Assembly: GCF_003589595.1 (NCBI RefSeq)
Contig: NW_020653200.1
Span: forward strand, 3,994,301 to 4,058,300
DNA length: 64,000 nucleotides
Direction: 5' to 3'
DNA from: Hyposmocoma kahamanoa
Taxonomy: Eukaryota; Arthropoda; Insecta; Lepidoptera; Cosmopterigidae
Below, piece after piece: positions 11,395-23,817 of the stretch. Numbering within the stretch: the stretch's first letter is position 1; every line of letters begins with the position of its first letter. The position numbers and the translations under genes were made by a program. A model generated the notes under the pieces. That model ran no database searches. It saw nothing but the letters and a program-made list of their open reading frames with translations, and had not been told where the DNA came from.

Positions 11395-11800
11395 ATTCAT
11401 CATTGCTGAAGAGCGTGTCCCCGAAATGTGTTCGAGACTTTATGGACTTCTTTCAGCGTAGTTGCTATAGTGAAGTCTTTGAGGGTCACTTGGTCACTGC
11501 ATCGATTAGTAACGCGGAGTCTCTTTTCTTCCACCTTACCCACCACAACCAGTTTATCAAGGTTGTCTGGTTGTCGAGCAATATGACCAAAATATTATAG
11601 AATTCTCTGGTAGCATATTGTGGAACGTGTAGTTGTGATACTGAAGCTCAGTAAACAGCTGGTTAATTATGGATTGGTTTGTTCTTCTACCAGCACACCT
11701 CTAAGCGTCTATTTTTCCCCGTTCTGATGCCCTGATCGTCCACGATTCGGAGCCATAGTGAAAAATCAAGAAAACCAATGTCCATTTCAGACTTTTCTGC
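11395..11800 (-). pseudogene. RTE-like LINE relic (C-terminal part of the RT ORF)
   Basis: The reverse strand reads FHYGSESWTIRASERGKIDA near 11700-11765. Across frame breaks it then gives YFGHIARQPDNLDKLVVVGK at about 11540-11600, both typical of the thumb/C-terminal region of RTE-type reverse transcriptases. Stops and frameshifts make it dead. Confidence 0.75.
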
Positions 11801-14380
11801 TCTCTTCGACGCATCCGCAGATGTTGTTGATTGTTCGACGAAAGACTAATGAATGAGTTCTCTTTTTTTTGTTTTGATGCTGACACTTTGCGTTTTTGTT
11901 TAAATGGTAAATAGATAACGCTTATGCCTAAACGAATACACATGCTCTTAATATCTAGTTGTGAAGTTACACCCTGTTTGACCTATACATACACTGTTAC
12001 ATGTATCATAGGTGAGCTTATAAACTTGCGACTTCTTTCTACTTTCCTCTCTTTCCCATTTCCATTACAACTAAGTGTATACTTTTGGTGGTAGTACCTA
12101 TGTCTGTGACTGTACTTAGTTGCGCGTGTATTTATTTTATTTAAAATCAACTACATAAAAAAATATTCAACGCAAGCCCAGCTATTTTGCAAGATTTAAC
12201 CTGCACTAATTTACTTCCATTTTTATTAACTTGGACTTACGCAAAGTAACACCTGAATCACACATTGATTATTTTACAGTCATCCGTTTGCGTCAGAAGA
12301 TGTAATTCAAAATGCAAATAAAAATTTACTCATATGTGTACATATATATTTGTAAAAAGGTTACACTAAGGAATTAACACCGAAGTGGAGCAATAATGTT
12401 CGATATTATAAGATTTACGCATGTGCATTTTTTATATCTATAATTTTATTCGAGGACGCAATTCTTTTCAAATATTCGGATTTTTGTGATAAATTGTTAA
12501 ATTAAAGTTGTGTTTTAAAATTTGGCAGATTATAGCAGGTAATTACTTACTACCTGCAAGAAACGTTTTGTTGTTACATATTAGAATTTGACAGATTGTT
12601 CACGAACAGATTCATTTTATTCAGTGATTGGGTGGTCACCGTGCCCTGCTTTAAAATATCAGAGCGATGTTTGTAAAAACACATATCTTTCTACTCAGTA
12701 CGTACTTTGGCGCTAGTAGAATAGACATCCGGGGAATGTTCTATTGTATTCAAGCTCGGCGCTACCTACCGACTTGCCGACGCCGCTGGTAATAAGGGGA
12801 ACGGGAGCGGAAGCACGAGTTTTTCTCGCCTAAAAGTTTACGAATACATTATCGAAGTAGGATTGAATTAATGTTCTTCCCTCTTTCGACATCAATGGTA
12901 CACGCCACCTCACCTGCCCTTTCCAACTCATTATTTCAATAAAGACTTGAACGAATGATTTTTCCCAAGAATATATTCGCGCCTTTTCATTTTGCCATTT
13001 TCCTGTTCACCTTGACTCTAAATATAATAAAGAGAATAATATTTTGGGCGACACTGTTATCACCCTTACTATTCTCAACAGAGGACATTTATTTGGAAGA
13101 GTGATTTACTACTTATATAAATATATTTTATATATACTACTAGTCTCATGCGGCAAAAAAGTCCTCTGAACAAAGTCTTAAAAATTAAGCTTTCAAAAGA
13201 AAGGGTTTCACAGCCTTTCAAATTGTAAAATTTAATATAAGTATAAGAGAAAAACGCAAATTACCACTTCGGTACAGACGTTGATAGGTTGGGATAAAAT
13301 ATTCCGTAGATAATTTAAAAAGCTTTTACCGGAAAATGTTAAAAATAGAACGATGTGAAAGCGAGCTGTTTGTCTCAAAATTACGTTTTTGCGCAAGCTG
13401 CAGTTGAAATTCAAGTCATCGAAAGTCCGAGCCTGAGCCAATTTATTAAGGAAATTTGTTTACGCTTGAAAGCGTCGATTCATCTCATATCACAAAAATC
13501 TATGATTTTAGAAAATTTTATAAAAACAGAAACTCTAAACATTAAATTTGTCATCACTACATTGGTATCAGATACGACAACGTATTTTCTTACGTTGCTT
13601 TTATGCTTCACTTTAATAACCTAAATACACAAAATAATGTGCCGAAATGGTGAGCAAATTATTCGCTATTAGTTGGATCCGTACAGTGACACTGCTTGCA
13701 ATCAAAAAGCAATATTCCTTGAGCTAACTTGTGCTTATATTGCCCAGAGGATATGGTCACAGGATATTGCCAAACTTTATCCGCGTCAACATATACCTAA
13801 AAGTTGACACATCGCTTCAAGTAATATTTCCCACTCGTTTATTTCCTCTGCGGACGCTATAATTAGCGGAACATAGGTACAATACAGCTAAAAAGTTTTT
13901 ATTAAGTCGGAAGGCAATAAAAAAGCTAGTATAAGTAAAATAACAAGATAACTTTGGATTTCCCACAGGAATACCTGCGCTTTATACCGAGAGCAAATAT
14001 GTGGATATGGGTGGCTTTTCATGAGATCAGTAATAAATAAAACAAAAAAAAATCAAAGTTCAAAGTAATAGGTATGTGGTCTGTGGTTCCAGGTGAACTG
14101 AAAACCGAATGACTTTACTTATCCTGTACAAAACAGATTTTTTTGGGAAGTGATTTCAATCAATTAAATTTGAACTTATATTGCATATAACAGCCAATAA
14201 CTAATATTACTTAAAGTTACTGTTCTTTAAGAGATCTCTGAATTAAAAAAATCGTTACTGAGTGATACAAGATTACGATTTCATAGATCATTTTAAAGTA
14301 ATTTTAAATAATTGCAACTAAAAGATCCTGGTGATAACATTTTTACCATTTATATGGACCGTTTATATATTGCTTAGTAG
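11801..14380. other. AT-rich stretch without recognised genes
   Basis: Frames at 13232-13624 are short and motif-free. A small hairpin AGCAGGTAATTACTTACTACCTGC lies near 12535-12558. Nothing else supportable. Confidence 0.5.
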
Positions 14381-14575
14381 CAGTAGAGCTCCTTTTGAAA
14401 GAGTTCGTCCAGGGAAGTACTGCCACCTTACCAATTTCTGCCGTCAAACAGTAATGTCAGCATTAATGTGTTCCGGTTTAGAAGGGTAAGGGTGTTTGTG
14501 AAATTACAGGCACATGGGAATTGTCAACTTTTGTCTTAGGGATCTTTGCGATTTAAAGCTCTGAGTGGCACTGTA
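14381..14575 (+). repeat. SINE-C copy, 5' part (interrupted)
   Basis: Matches the first two thirds of the 8.4-kb copy (AGAGTTCGTCCAGGGAAGTA, GGCACATGGGAATTGTCAAC) and stops at GAGTGGCACTGTA. The remainder resumes at 15801. Confidence 0.75.
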
Positions 14576-15800
14576 CACAGAAAAAAAGGATTTCTACTAA
14601 TAAGAAAGAGCAGTTTCTCAAAATACTTGCTAATTCTGAAAAAATATTTATTAAAAGTAATAAAATATTGTCATTACAAAAATACTGCTTATCTTTTTCT
14701 AATACCATTTTACTCTTAACTTTATTCTAACTTTTAGACAAATACGTTCTCTTCAAGATTCTATTTCATTTCTAATCAATTAATTGAACATTACTTACAT
14801 CAACAAATTTTTACCTCTCACATCAAATTTAAATAATCTTAAATGAATTCAAAATTGTGGGTGTATTTTAAGAAAATATATTCTTAAAGAAAAAAAGAAG
14901 TAGTTGGATATTCAGATTAATATTCTAAATTCTAGAGTATATTCTTAAAGCAACATTTCGTTGCGTTTTCATAGTCAATGTTGTCGTGACATATCGCCGA
15001 AGGCGCACGCGGTAACGATTACTTTTACTTGTGCTTGTAATCATAAAAATCATAAACAGTCATTTATCCAAAGAAACAATACGTAGTATCTCTAGTATGT
15101 TAGAGTGTTATTTATAGTCATAATTTAAGAAATTTGGTTTCAGCATAAAATCAAACTACACTTGTAACAAGCACAACTTTAACATGCAATTAGTTCCATC
15201 ACGCCATTGCTAGATGGCATTAGTTGTAATCTGAAACGCGCTATCGTTTTGTTAACTTCAATAGTATAAAGTCATCTCATATGTGGAATTGTTAGTGCTT
15301 TTGCCGCTGTAGCATTTATGTGGCATTGAACGGCACTCAAGTATTTGAGAAGATTCAGTTCTATTTCTACTCATCTCATCTCTCTCATCATTCAACTTTA
15401 AGGTTTGGCACTGAACTGTGTGCTTTCACGCCAGTGAGACATTGGGTCCATAACCCTGTAAATTGACCATTTTCGATATTACAAACCATAAATCTTCAGT
15501 CAAATAATTAAGTAGCTCTCAATTTTTCATTCTTTTTTTTTCATATCAAAATCGGACATTTCTAATAACAAATAAATATTTTGTTGAATCTAGAATGGCT
15601 TTGTGACTTGAAGTAAATTAATTTGCTCTTGGATTAAATATTTCTGTCTTGTAACTAAATTACACTTTTGAGACTTTTTTTACTATTATCAAGTAATTAT
15701 TCTCTAGCGTCTATAGGGAGAGGATCGTTTTGTTGGATGTAATAAATTTGTCTTCATAAAAAGAATTTTGTCTTTTTCTAAGTAATCTGTTTTTACCGTG
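14576..15800. mobile_element. Unclassified 1,225-bp element inserted in SINE-C
   Basis: Its insertion is shown by the split SINE-C. Both junctions carry TA. The ends are imperfect inverted repeats: CACAGAAAAAAAGGATT at the left, and the right end reverse-complements to CACGGTAAAAACAGATT. The interior is AT-rich with no transposase motif seen. A TA target and CAC ends would suit a Tc1/mariner-like non-autonomous element, but this is tentative. Confidence 0.65.
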
Positions 15801-15878
15801 TAGCTGTTATGCACAGGCGTGTAGCTTACCATCGGGCGCACGACTTGTTCGTCCCATTACTTGATATTATAAAAAAAT
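15801..15878 (+). repeat. SINE-C copy, 3' part
   Basis: TAGCTGTTATGCACAGGCGT through ACTTGATATTATAAAAAAAT completes the SINE interrupted at 14575. Confidence 0.75.
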
Positions 15879-16410
15879 TGAAGGACATTAGATTATTTTT
15901 TGTTAAATGTACAACTATTTTTTGCCATATTTAGATTGAGATTTATAAAATGAACTTTGACTAAGACTAAGCAAAGATGGTGAGCTAAGGAAGTTTTTAA
16001 CTGAACTAACGGATAGCTCACGTAATTAAGACGAATTTTTTGCTCGACATGTTTCGACCCAGTTCGTGGTCCGCGGCGGTGACTTGATGGAAACTGCGCG
16101 CCAAAACCCTACCAGCCCGATCACTCAGTACGGCTGCGGGCGCAAGAGGTGTCAGCGAGCAATTAACCTCGTTTGCTTTATTTTTATGAGAGTCACACGC
16201 AGGATTTCTCATTAAAGTTTGTTCCAATATGGTTTCAATTTCATAATTTTAATTAAACCGGTTTGTTTACTTTTCTGGTATAATGGATTGGAACAGACTG
16301 CACACTAACAACGTTACTTTCTAAAGACTCGTCCACACTAACCACTGATGTAATTAATACCTAACATTATAAACTAACCTCACACTGTTTTCCAGCTGGA
16401 GGGTACCGAT

Positions 16411-17058
16411 TAGAGATGCGCCGAGTACTCGTTTGCTACTCGGTATTCGGTGTACTCGGCCGTTTTTTACGACTAGTACTCGGCCGAATTTTTCGGTTCA
16501 TGAGAACAGTACTCGGTTAAAATAAAGCATTACATCTATAAACATAATAAAGTAAAACCAACAACATATTTAAAATAATCAAAAGAGACTTATTACTAGA
16601 AATTCTAGACAATTGTAACAAATTGTAGCGATTTAGTAATTTAAAAAGAAAGTTTGCATTAATAATATTTAAAATTTAACAAAAGCAAGTTCTGATGTAG
16701 GAATACAAGGCTTTCTGCGCGTTCAGGTAATTGTCTGTTCCTTTTTTCTTCATACACATTACCTGCTTCGGAAAACAACCGCTCGCTATACATAGTGCTT
16801 GCAGGTGCAAATAAAAACACTCGTGCTAACTGTGCCAGTTTTAGATATCTCGTTTTTTGTCCTGCCCGCCATTGGAAAGGACTCTGCTTTCGCAACAACA
16901 AACTTTCATTGACATATCGATAGAATTCTAGAGCAATGGGACTTTTAGGATCATCGCGTTCCGGTTGTAATGAAACGAGTAACTCGATCGAGTACTCTTA
17001 AACCGAGTAATATTCGGTACTCGGTTACTCGGTAAAACTTGTACTCGGCGCATCTCTA
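16411..17058 (-). mobile_element. Internally deleted hAT transposon
   Basis: Perfect 18-bp terminal inverted repeats TAGAGATGCGCCGAGTAC are flanked by the 8-bp target duplication GTACCGAT (16403-16410 and 17059-17066), diagnostic of hAT elements. Subterminal TACTCGG motifs recur at both ends. It is 648 bp long and retains only the transposase C-terminus. Confidence 0.93.
16659..16901 (-). pseudogene. hAT transposase C-terminal dimerisation-domain fragment
   Basis: 80 codons inside the hAT element. Residues LAQLARVFLFAPASTMYSER, LFSEAG and ESLVFLHQN match the hAT C-terminal dimerisation region (LA..L...PASS..SER.FS.ag...L..N). The BED finger and catalytic core are missing, so it cannot be an autonomous transposase. 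Confidence 0.88.
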
Positions 17059-17301
17059 GTACCGATCATCCACTATTACGATTAAATTTCGATTTACGAA
17101 CAATCTCGATAGCTTCACGTACCTACTTTGCGCGGAATTAAATATCTCGCCAGTACTGACACTTTATCAAAGCAAATATAGTGCGTCGAATCCGTCTGCC
17201 GCAGAATCTCGTGATTAAGGACCACGAACTGCATATCGAGCAATAATTCGACTTAAATACGTGAGCTATTCGTTAGTTTAGTTAACATGTGTGTCTCACG
17301 G

Positions 17302-18156
17302 TGGTTTTCTAATTAAGCAAGTTTTTCTTATTAACAAACCGAACTTTGCCTAAGTTTAAGCAAGAAATTACGAAGTAAACCATAGCTTTACTTGGTATAA
17401 TACCACAATCGATGTGTAGAGGTGCACTATTACGTTATATCGAAGCTATCACGTACGTTAATTTGTTGTTCTTGACTTTTCGCGGTTAGCGTTTTAGTCA
17501 CTTATAAGGTATTTGACTTTTGTCTTTAAAAAGGGGAAACTCATGATACTGTAAGAATGCCTTAGAACGAAAACTCACAAAACTTGACAAGCACAATATA
17601 TTTCTTTTAACCACGTGTTATCTCTCAAATTCTCAAACGCCGAAAACCGTATGCTCCACACCAGTTAAGCTTTCCTTTGTCTACCTTTCATTCACTCGTG
17701 TTGCCATTTTATTTCAACCGATTTTATCCTATTTTTATCGCTGAGTTGAATCAATTTATTTCATTAACAAAATTACTTGTAAATGCTGTTGATTGACTTA
17801 TTTATAACGAATTGTACAAAAATTAGTGGCAAATTTAAAGAGACATTACAATGTAAACAGGAAATTTGGAAAGGGGGATTAGGAAGTTGGAGATATTGAT
17901 ATGGAGTTGGAGAAAAAAAAGGAAATATGAGGTATAAATAAACAACTATTATTACATTTTTAGAATGTGTTCGAAATTAAAATGTGTACGGTACTATATT
18001 TTTAAATGTTCGTTTATTTTTCTTTCTTTCTAAGTTCAAATGCTATATTTTATTTTAAATTACGACAAGTGTTCATATTTTCGATGGGTGTGTTTCAGAG
18101 GGCTAAAAGTTGCAAAGTCAGCAATATATTTTTTATATTTATAAAATAAAATGTGT
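17302..18156. other. No gene recognised
   Basis: AT-rich, no motif-bearing frame and no repeat family identified. Confidence 0.5.
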
Positions 18157-18369
18157 TTAACAACCACACCGATGACCTGATCAAAAACTAGGGTATTCCC
18201 TGTACCATGAGTACCAGACCAACGGAATTCGCTCTGGGGCACGACCTAGAACACCCAAGCCAGAACCAGTTTAAAAAAGTTCATTTCCCAAATTGGTCCT
18301 ATCAGGACTCAAACCCGAGACCTCCGCATCCAGTGCTCACAGTACAAACCGTTGGACCACCGAGGTCGG
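18157..18369 (-). repeat. SINE-B copy
   Basis: The reverse strand starts CGACCTCGGTGGTCCAACGG with box B-like CGGGTTTGAG, followed by the family body (CCAATTTGGGAAATGAAC, GGTTCTGGCTTGGGTGTTCT) and TCATCGGTGTGGTTG. One of the best-preserved copies here. Confidence 0.75.
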
Positions 18370-18633
18370 CTTGAATACTCGCAAAAATAAAAAAAAATTC
18401 AAAATTTTCATGCATAAATTCCGAAAACTGAAATGACATTTTCCATAAATAACGTTTAGTCGAAATTTTATAATCTCGAAAGTAATTTTGAGAGGAAAAT
18501 GTTTTTTTCTTTTAAACCTAACTAAACATAACCTAACCGAACCTAATCGTGTCTTTGCGATAAACATCCAACATATCCTGAAAGAACAACTGTTTCGTTA
18601 TAATTCGGTTTTGTTGTACTGGTACTTTGTGAT

Positions 18634-18712
18634 AGGTTACGTGCGAGTCCGAATTCGAACTCACGGCCTTAGCTTGAGAAGCGATAGGTCTAACCACTGG
18701 GCTACCATAGCG
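18634..18712 (-). repeat. tRNA-derived SINE head (third type)
   Basis: The reverse strand reads GGTAGCCCAGTGGTTAGACC then GTGAGTTCGAATTCGGAC, i.e. A-box and B-box like promoter blocks. It lacks a proper acceptor stem and is followed by unrelated sequence, so it is a SINE remnant rather than a tRNA gene. Confidence 0.55.
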
Positions 18713-19140
18713 TTATTTTTATAGTTATCGTTATAATTTAATACAACTTTTCAATGATTTTGTATTCAATAAATCATGTATGATATCAAAGGTCTTTACA
18801 ATCTTAGACAATTTAAAACAATTTGACAATACGTATGTATATATCGGACACAAGAATATAATCATATTAACTAATCAGCTGAACTTCGTGCAGGCTGTAT
18901 GTATAAGTATATGAAATTAACAACATAAATTTAGGGGGATTCCCAAGACGACTAAACTTTCATTTGAACTTTGCCAATGATTTATATTCCCTAGACATTG
19001 TGTAAATGAAATAAAAAATATATTACACGGAATGCAGTAGGCATTCGTCACTGAATTTAAGCTAATAACATAAAATGCTACATGAAGTGATGTTATTTCG
19101 TGTACATCTACTTGTTTTAGTTGGTATATTTCATTCTATA

Positions 19141-19360
19141 AACTGCCTCTGTGGCCGAACAGCTACCCAGCTGCACTGCCATGCAGAGGTCTTAGGTTCG
19201 ATTCCCGAGCCGGGAGAAATAATTGTATGGCCTACATTTATTTCTCTTGTGAATTTGGCTGTAATTTGTTCTTGTCTGTGTGTGTCTATGGCACCCGCGA
19301 CACGGGGTTTCCCTAGTGCGGGGCTATGAATGTGTGCGTTGTTTATTTATTTATTTACTT
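19141..19360 (+). repeat. SINE-A copy (tRNA-derived)
   Basis: Head AACTGCCTCTGTGGCCGAAC with B-box GGTTCGATTCC, body GCACCCGCGACACGGGGTTT and CCCTAGTGCGGGGCTATG, end TGTGTGCGTT followed by a TTTA simple tail. The same layout is seen at 32.9 and 53.8 kb. The apparent 84-codon frame is SINE sequence. Confidence 0.8.
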
Positions 19361-20562
19361 GGCTTAGGTATCACATAAGCTAAGTAAATAAATTTTAGTT
19401 ATAAATAAATTTATATTTTAAAAATAAATTAAATAAGTAAAAAAATAGTTATTAAGCATATAATAATTTCACTGTTTGAGATGGTCTGGCGCATATATGT
19501 AATAAAAGGTTATTTAATAAGTATCACGTATTTAGGTAAAATTTTTATACAGAACGAAAATATAAAATATCTTTATCATTATCTTTATTTATTTATTCAT
19601 CAACTGCGACAGCTTTCTTCCTCTTCAACAATTTTATCTCCTAAGCAGCACAACACAACAAAATTTAATACATATCATTACACTAAAAAAGAAAACAGAA
19701 TCGAATGTAATAGTGAGTAAATATAAAAATTATATATATAAAATTATGGTCAAATTTCAACTGACAAAAGAGAAGTTTAAAAAATATAACATATAACTGA
19801 ATCTTTGGTTCCTTTACAAGGTGCTCTGTCAATGGGACACTTGTATAAAATAGCAGCATGTAAAAAATAACAATGAAAGAGATACTTACATACAGCACTA
19901 ATATACTATCGATAGAAGAGGGCGTTTAAACGAAAAGCCCTTAAAAAGTTTGCTTAACGCTTACGTGCCTATGTTTCAAGTTCCGCCACCTGTCTCCTAA
20001 GCAAAGTAATTAATCAATGTGAACAATTTAATTTTATGAATAATAATAAAACTCGTGTTTTACAAATAAATTTACTTATCTTATAACCTTTAGTCTACTT
20101 CCGCTACTTTTCGCTACCAACACAACGTTGCAAGCTTTTTTTAAAATAAAAGTCTATGCTCTTAAACGTTTTTCTAAGCGATTTGGTAAGCCTCAAACTA
20201 AAAAGCGTTTAAGTGAAAAGCGTTTAAAAAGCACTTTTTTTTTTAAAAGATCACAACGTTTTAACGTTTAAAAAACTAAGCAGTTTTTCCCATCTCTAAC
20301 TGTCGAAACTACACGTTATTATCACTAAGTGATAGCATGATTCAGGAAACGCAAATGCATAATCAATGTTCGTGACTGTGTGTGACGCCAGTAACGACTT
20401 GATATTAATAAGAGCCCAAACTTGCAAACTAATTTATATTTAATTTAACCCATTTCGACGTCGCACCCGTGTTTCCAGCCAACACTTTCGTAAAGTTTCT
20501 GTCACGCCAATGACATTATTTTGTTAAAATAAAAATACGAATATGTAAATTATTTGAATCAT
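19361..20562. other. AT-rich stretch without recognised genes
   Basis: Contains short T/A-rich frames only, plus a purine-rich segment with repeated GTTTAA and AAGCG words at 19920-20290. No family identified. Confidence 0.45.
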
Positions 20563-20720
20563 AGACGACTCGGTGGCTCAACGGTTTGCACCGTGGGCGC
20601 TGGATGAGGAGGCGCGAGTTCGACTCCCTGTAGAAACAATTTGGGAAATTAATTTATCTAAATTGATTTTGGTCTGAATTCTGAAGATTATACATAATTC
20701 ATACTAGCTTCCTACTGTAC
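20563..20720 (+). repeat. SINE-B copy, 3'-truncated
   Basis: AGACGACTCGGTGGCTCAAC and CGGTTTGCACCGTGGGCGCT form the tRNA-like head; the body AATTTGGGAAATTAATTTAT follows, then similarity fades. Confidence 0.65.
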
Positions 20721-21100
20721 TATCGTCTATATTACCTGTTTATATTGTCTGTGAAAAACCAATAGCTTTCCTCGTGAAATGACATTTAGTGAAGATACGA
20801 TATATCCAAAGTTTTATTTTCTTCAAATAATTTAATGGACTCATCCGTAGAACAAAGTTCTATGTGCAAGACTACTTGTTCTCAGGACATAGTACATTAC
20901 GTTCGTTCTTCTTCGCTGTGGATGTCAGATTGAACGTTGTTCGATTTTATATTTCCGAAACGAAATAAGATATATACATTTTCAAAACACCTTTACCTTT
21001 AAGCCTTAGTTTGAATAACGAATTTATTCTCGTAACATACTTATTCTCTTTTCACTATATAATCACATCGGACTTTGTTCTTCGAATGACTCGAATTGTT

Positions 21101-21452
21101 AACACAGTGCCACTCAGAACTTTAAATAACTAACATCCCAGGGACACTGCCACCGCGCCCGTCACCTTGAGACATAAATTGACAAGTCCCATGGGCCAAT
21201 AATTTCGCCAGCTCTCTTAAACCTGAACGCAGTCATAGTCGTAGTAAAATCATCTTTATTTCAGATTATTATTATTATTTCAAATTATTATATCAGAAGT
21301 AAGCTTTTTACACTAAGTAATTTACACTTAAAATCGTCATTTTCATTTAGTTTAGTAATGGACACATTACTGCTTGGCGGCAGAAATAGGTAAGGTACAT
21401 CCCTGGATGAACTGATTCACAAGAAGCTCTACTGCTACTGCATTCTCAATAA
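21101..21452 (-). repeat. SINE-C copy, interrupted by short insert
   Basis: The reverse strand has the family start CAGTAGCAGTAGAGCTTC at 21440, then GCCGCCAAGCAGTAATGTG, and its later half GGCACTGTG at about 21105. About 110 bp of AT-rich DNA at 21235-21350 interrupts the copy. Confidence 0.65.
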
Positions 21453-21695
21453 CAACGGCTACTTGTCTTCATTTAATCAAATATCCAGGTTCACAATTTA
21501 TTTTTACTAAATAAATGAAATAAAAAAAGGTTTAGTACATTTTTGTCCCGTTACGGTGACGCGGAAAGGGAAAAGCGGTTTTGTTGATATTTTCTAACGT
21601 AAATATAATTTGTAAAGGACCAAATTATTATATATTGTACAGATATGTCGTAGCTGTCTAATCGTTATTATGTGGATGCACGAAACTTTTTCTGT

Positions 21696-22055
21696 AGGGT
21701 TAGCACAACAGGGACAGACTTACGCGAGAGCGACATAATTTCACATAGAAACCCCGCGATTTATGTCGCTCGCACAAGTCGCGTCTTACCGTACTAGTAC
21801 GACTGCACGTCTGACGTACCCTGGACGATTGGCTAATACTTGACCAGCATTATAGTGTATGCCATCGATACAATAAGAAGAAGAAGAATCGTGAAACGAA
21901 ATTATTTTCAGACGCTACACTGCATCAGTAGGTCTAGCACAGTAGGGCGCGACTAACGCGAGAGCGACATAAAATGCGAAATCTGTTTACAAGAATAGCA
22001 AAATCTCGCGCTTTATATCGTTCTCGCGCGTGTCCAGCTCAGTCGTGTTAGCCCT
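21696..22055. mobile_element. MITE with AGGGYTARCAC ends
   Basis: Left end AGGGTTAGCACAAC, right end GTCGTGTTAGCCCT. GCGAGAGCGACATAA and its near complements are repeated inside, giving two sub-hairpins (21720-21780 and 21955-22030). About 360 bp; no coding capacity. Confidence 0.65.
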
Positions 22056-22397
22056 AATGGTAGTGTACTTTTATGCGCTTCTTAGCATAAAAAATTTGGC
22101 GATACAGTTATTACCAACAATGTATAACAAAACATTACAATGGCAAGTGTTCAGACAGTTTAAATTTTTTTCTCTCGAAAAGGTGACAAAACATAAGTTT
22201 CTCAACGTTTAATCAAAGACTTTATTTTATATATAACACGTACCGTCTGTTACACAAAGGCAAAGTTTGGAGAGCGCGACTTTGACACAATTAGCTGCGC
22301 AAGAAAATATTAATAGTGAGGCGTGCGGGCCAGATAAAAGAGACAGAATGTCCTTTTTAGGGGCAAGTAAAGATAATGTCATAACTCAAACTTAAAC

Positions 22398-22520
22398 TCA
22401 AATAATATTTATTTCATAGTTAAACAAATTATACTTGAAACCGATATGATTAAACTCTACTACGCATTCGTGGGGCAGATTCCCTGAGGAGAATGAGTAA
22501 GAAATGTTACTCTTTGTAAA
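22398..22520 (-). repeat. CR1-like LINE 3'-UTR fragment
   Basis: The reverse strand matches the 3' UTR of the 23-25 kb element: AGAGTAACATTTCTTACTCA, CTCAGGGAATCTGCCCC, GTAGAGTTTAA and a TGAAATAAATATTATTT end. Confidence 0.65.
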
Positions 22521-23263
22521 TGGATAGCAATAAAAGCTTCGAAAAGTAAATTAAAAATGAGTATAATATTCAAAGTATGAATATTACTGCGTTATTTTCT
22601 AAGCTACCGAAAGCTTTTGTGCAAATACAATACGGTAACAACCGAATGAAATACTGAAAGTTCCAAGAAATCTTGCTGACGTACCTAATACTACTCTACC
22701 AACTTAATTTATATTTTACTGAAAACTATTGTTAGACATTTGTATCGTAAATTTACAATTATAAATTTAAAAGCGATATGTACTTTTCATAAATTTTGAT
22801 GGATTTCTGTTCGATGGAATAGTTTATTCATAAAACGGAAATACTATTGAGTAACAACATAGGACATACATCGGAAGGTCAGTTTTCATTTCGGAAGTTT
22901 CGTGTACCTATCTAACCAGATGCTATATAAATGATGCAAACATCGTTCCCTTCATCCTGTAAATTTGTCAAAATTGAGAGAATACTGGTTGCCAGTTGAT
23001 GGTGTCTTTCCTGACCTCATGAAGCAAAGAAAAGTTATTCCACTTTTCAAATCTGGTAGTGTTTCAGACCCCACCAATTTCAGACCTATATCAATACTAT
23101 CAACTCTCAGTAAAATATTTAAAAACATATTCTAAATCAGAAGTGTGCACATATAGTAATAACTTAATGTCTCCTAAACAATTTGGTTTCACTCAGAGTC
23201 TCTCTACAACCGATGCTAGTGCTGAGTTGATGAATCATATATTAGACGCATGGGAAGTCTCAC

Positions 23264-23728
23264 ATGATGCTATTATCACATGGTGTATTCTTTGACCTTT
23301 CCAAGGTTTTTGATTGTGTGCACCATGATACACTGGTCAGGAAACTTCACCATTATGGTGTGGCGGGACATGACCTCGAACTTCTTAAATCGTATTTGCC
23401 TGGTAGGGTACAGAGGGTCAATGTTAACGGTACGAGATCATCAGGGTCTGCAATTAGTATGGGAGTCCCTCAAGGTTCAATTCGACGCCCATATTTGTTT
23501 TTAGGGTATATTAATGACTTACCTGGCCTCATAGAGGGTATAAAACATGAGACAACATTGTTTGCTGATGATACCTCCCTATTATTTAAAGTTAAAAGGC
23601 ACCAATGTTCCCATGACGATGTGAACAATGCTATATCTAAAGTAGTTGATTGGTTTGCTGTTAATAACCTACTTATTAATGAGAAAAAAACAAATTGTGT
23701 GAAATTTACACTACCCAATGCTAGATAG
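23264..23728 (+). pseudogene. LINE reverse transcriptase palm fragment
   Basis: 154-codon segment with the palm motifs FFDLSKVFDCVHHDTL, GVPQGS and FADDTS in correct order, followed by WFAVNNLLINEKKTN. It ends at a TAG after NAR, which interrupts the frame that continues downstream at 23739-23820. Part of the element at 22960-25230. Confidence 0.88.
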
Positions 23729-23817
23729 ACAGTTACAAACATTGTAGTTAGAAACGAAAAATTTAATCTTGTGGATACAGTTGTATTTCTAGGTATGACG
23801 TTATATGCTAAGTTGCA

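Larger units (their letters stand above)
15978..17301. mobile_element. Foldback element hosting a nested hAT insertion
   Basis: The left arm (AACTAACGGATAGCTCACGT, GACGAATTTTTTGCTCGACA, AGTTCGTGGTCC) is matched inverted at 17205-17290 (GGACCACGAACT, GAGCAATAATTCGACTTAAA, ACGTGAGCTATTCGTTAGTT). Without the nested 648-bp hAT and its duplicated target, the foldback is about 670 bp. A short related end, ACGGATAGCTCACGT, occurs at about 30204. Confidence 0.75.
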
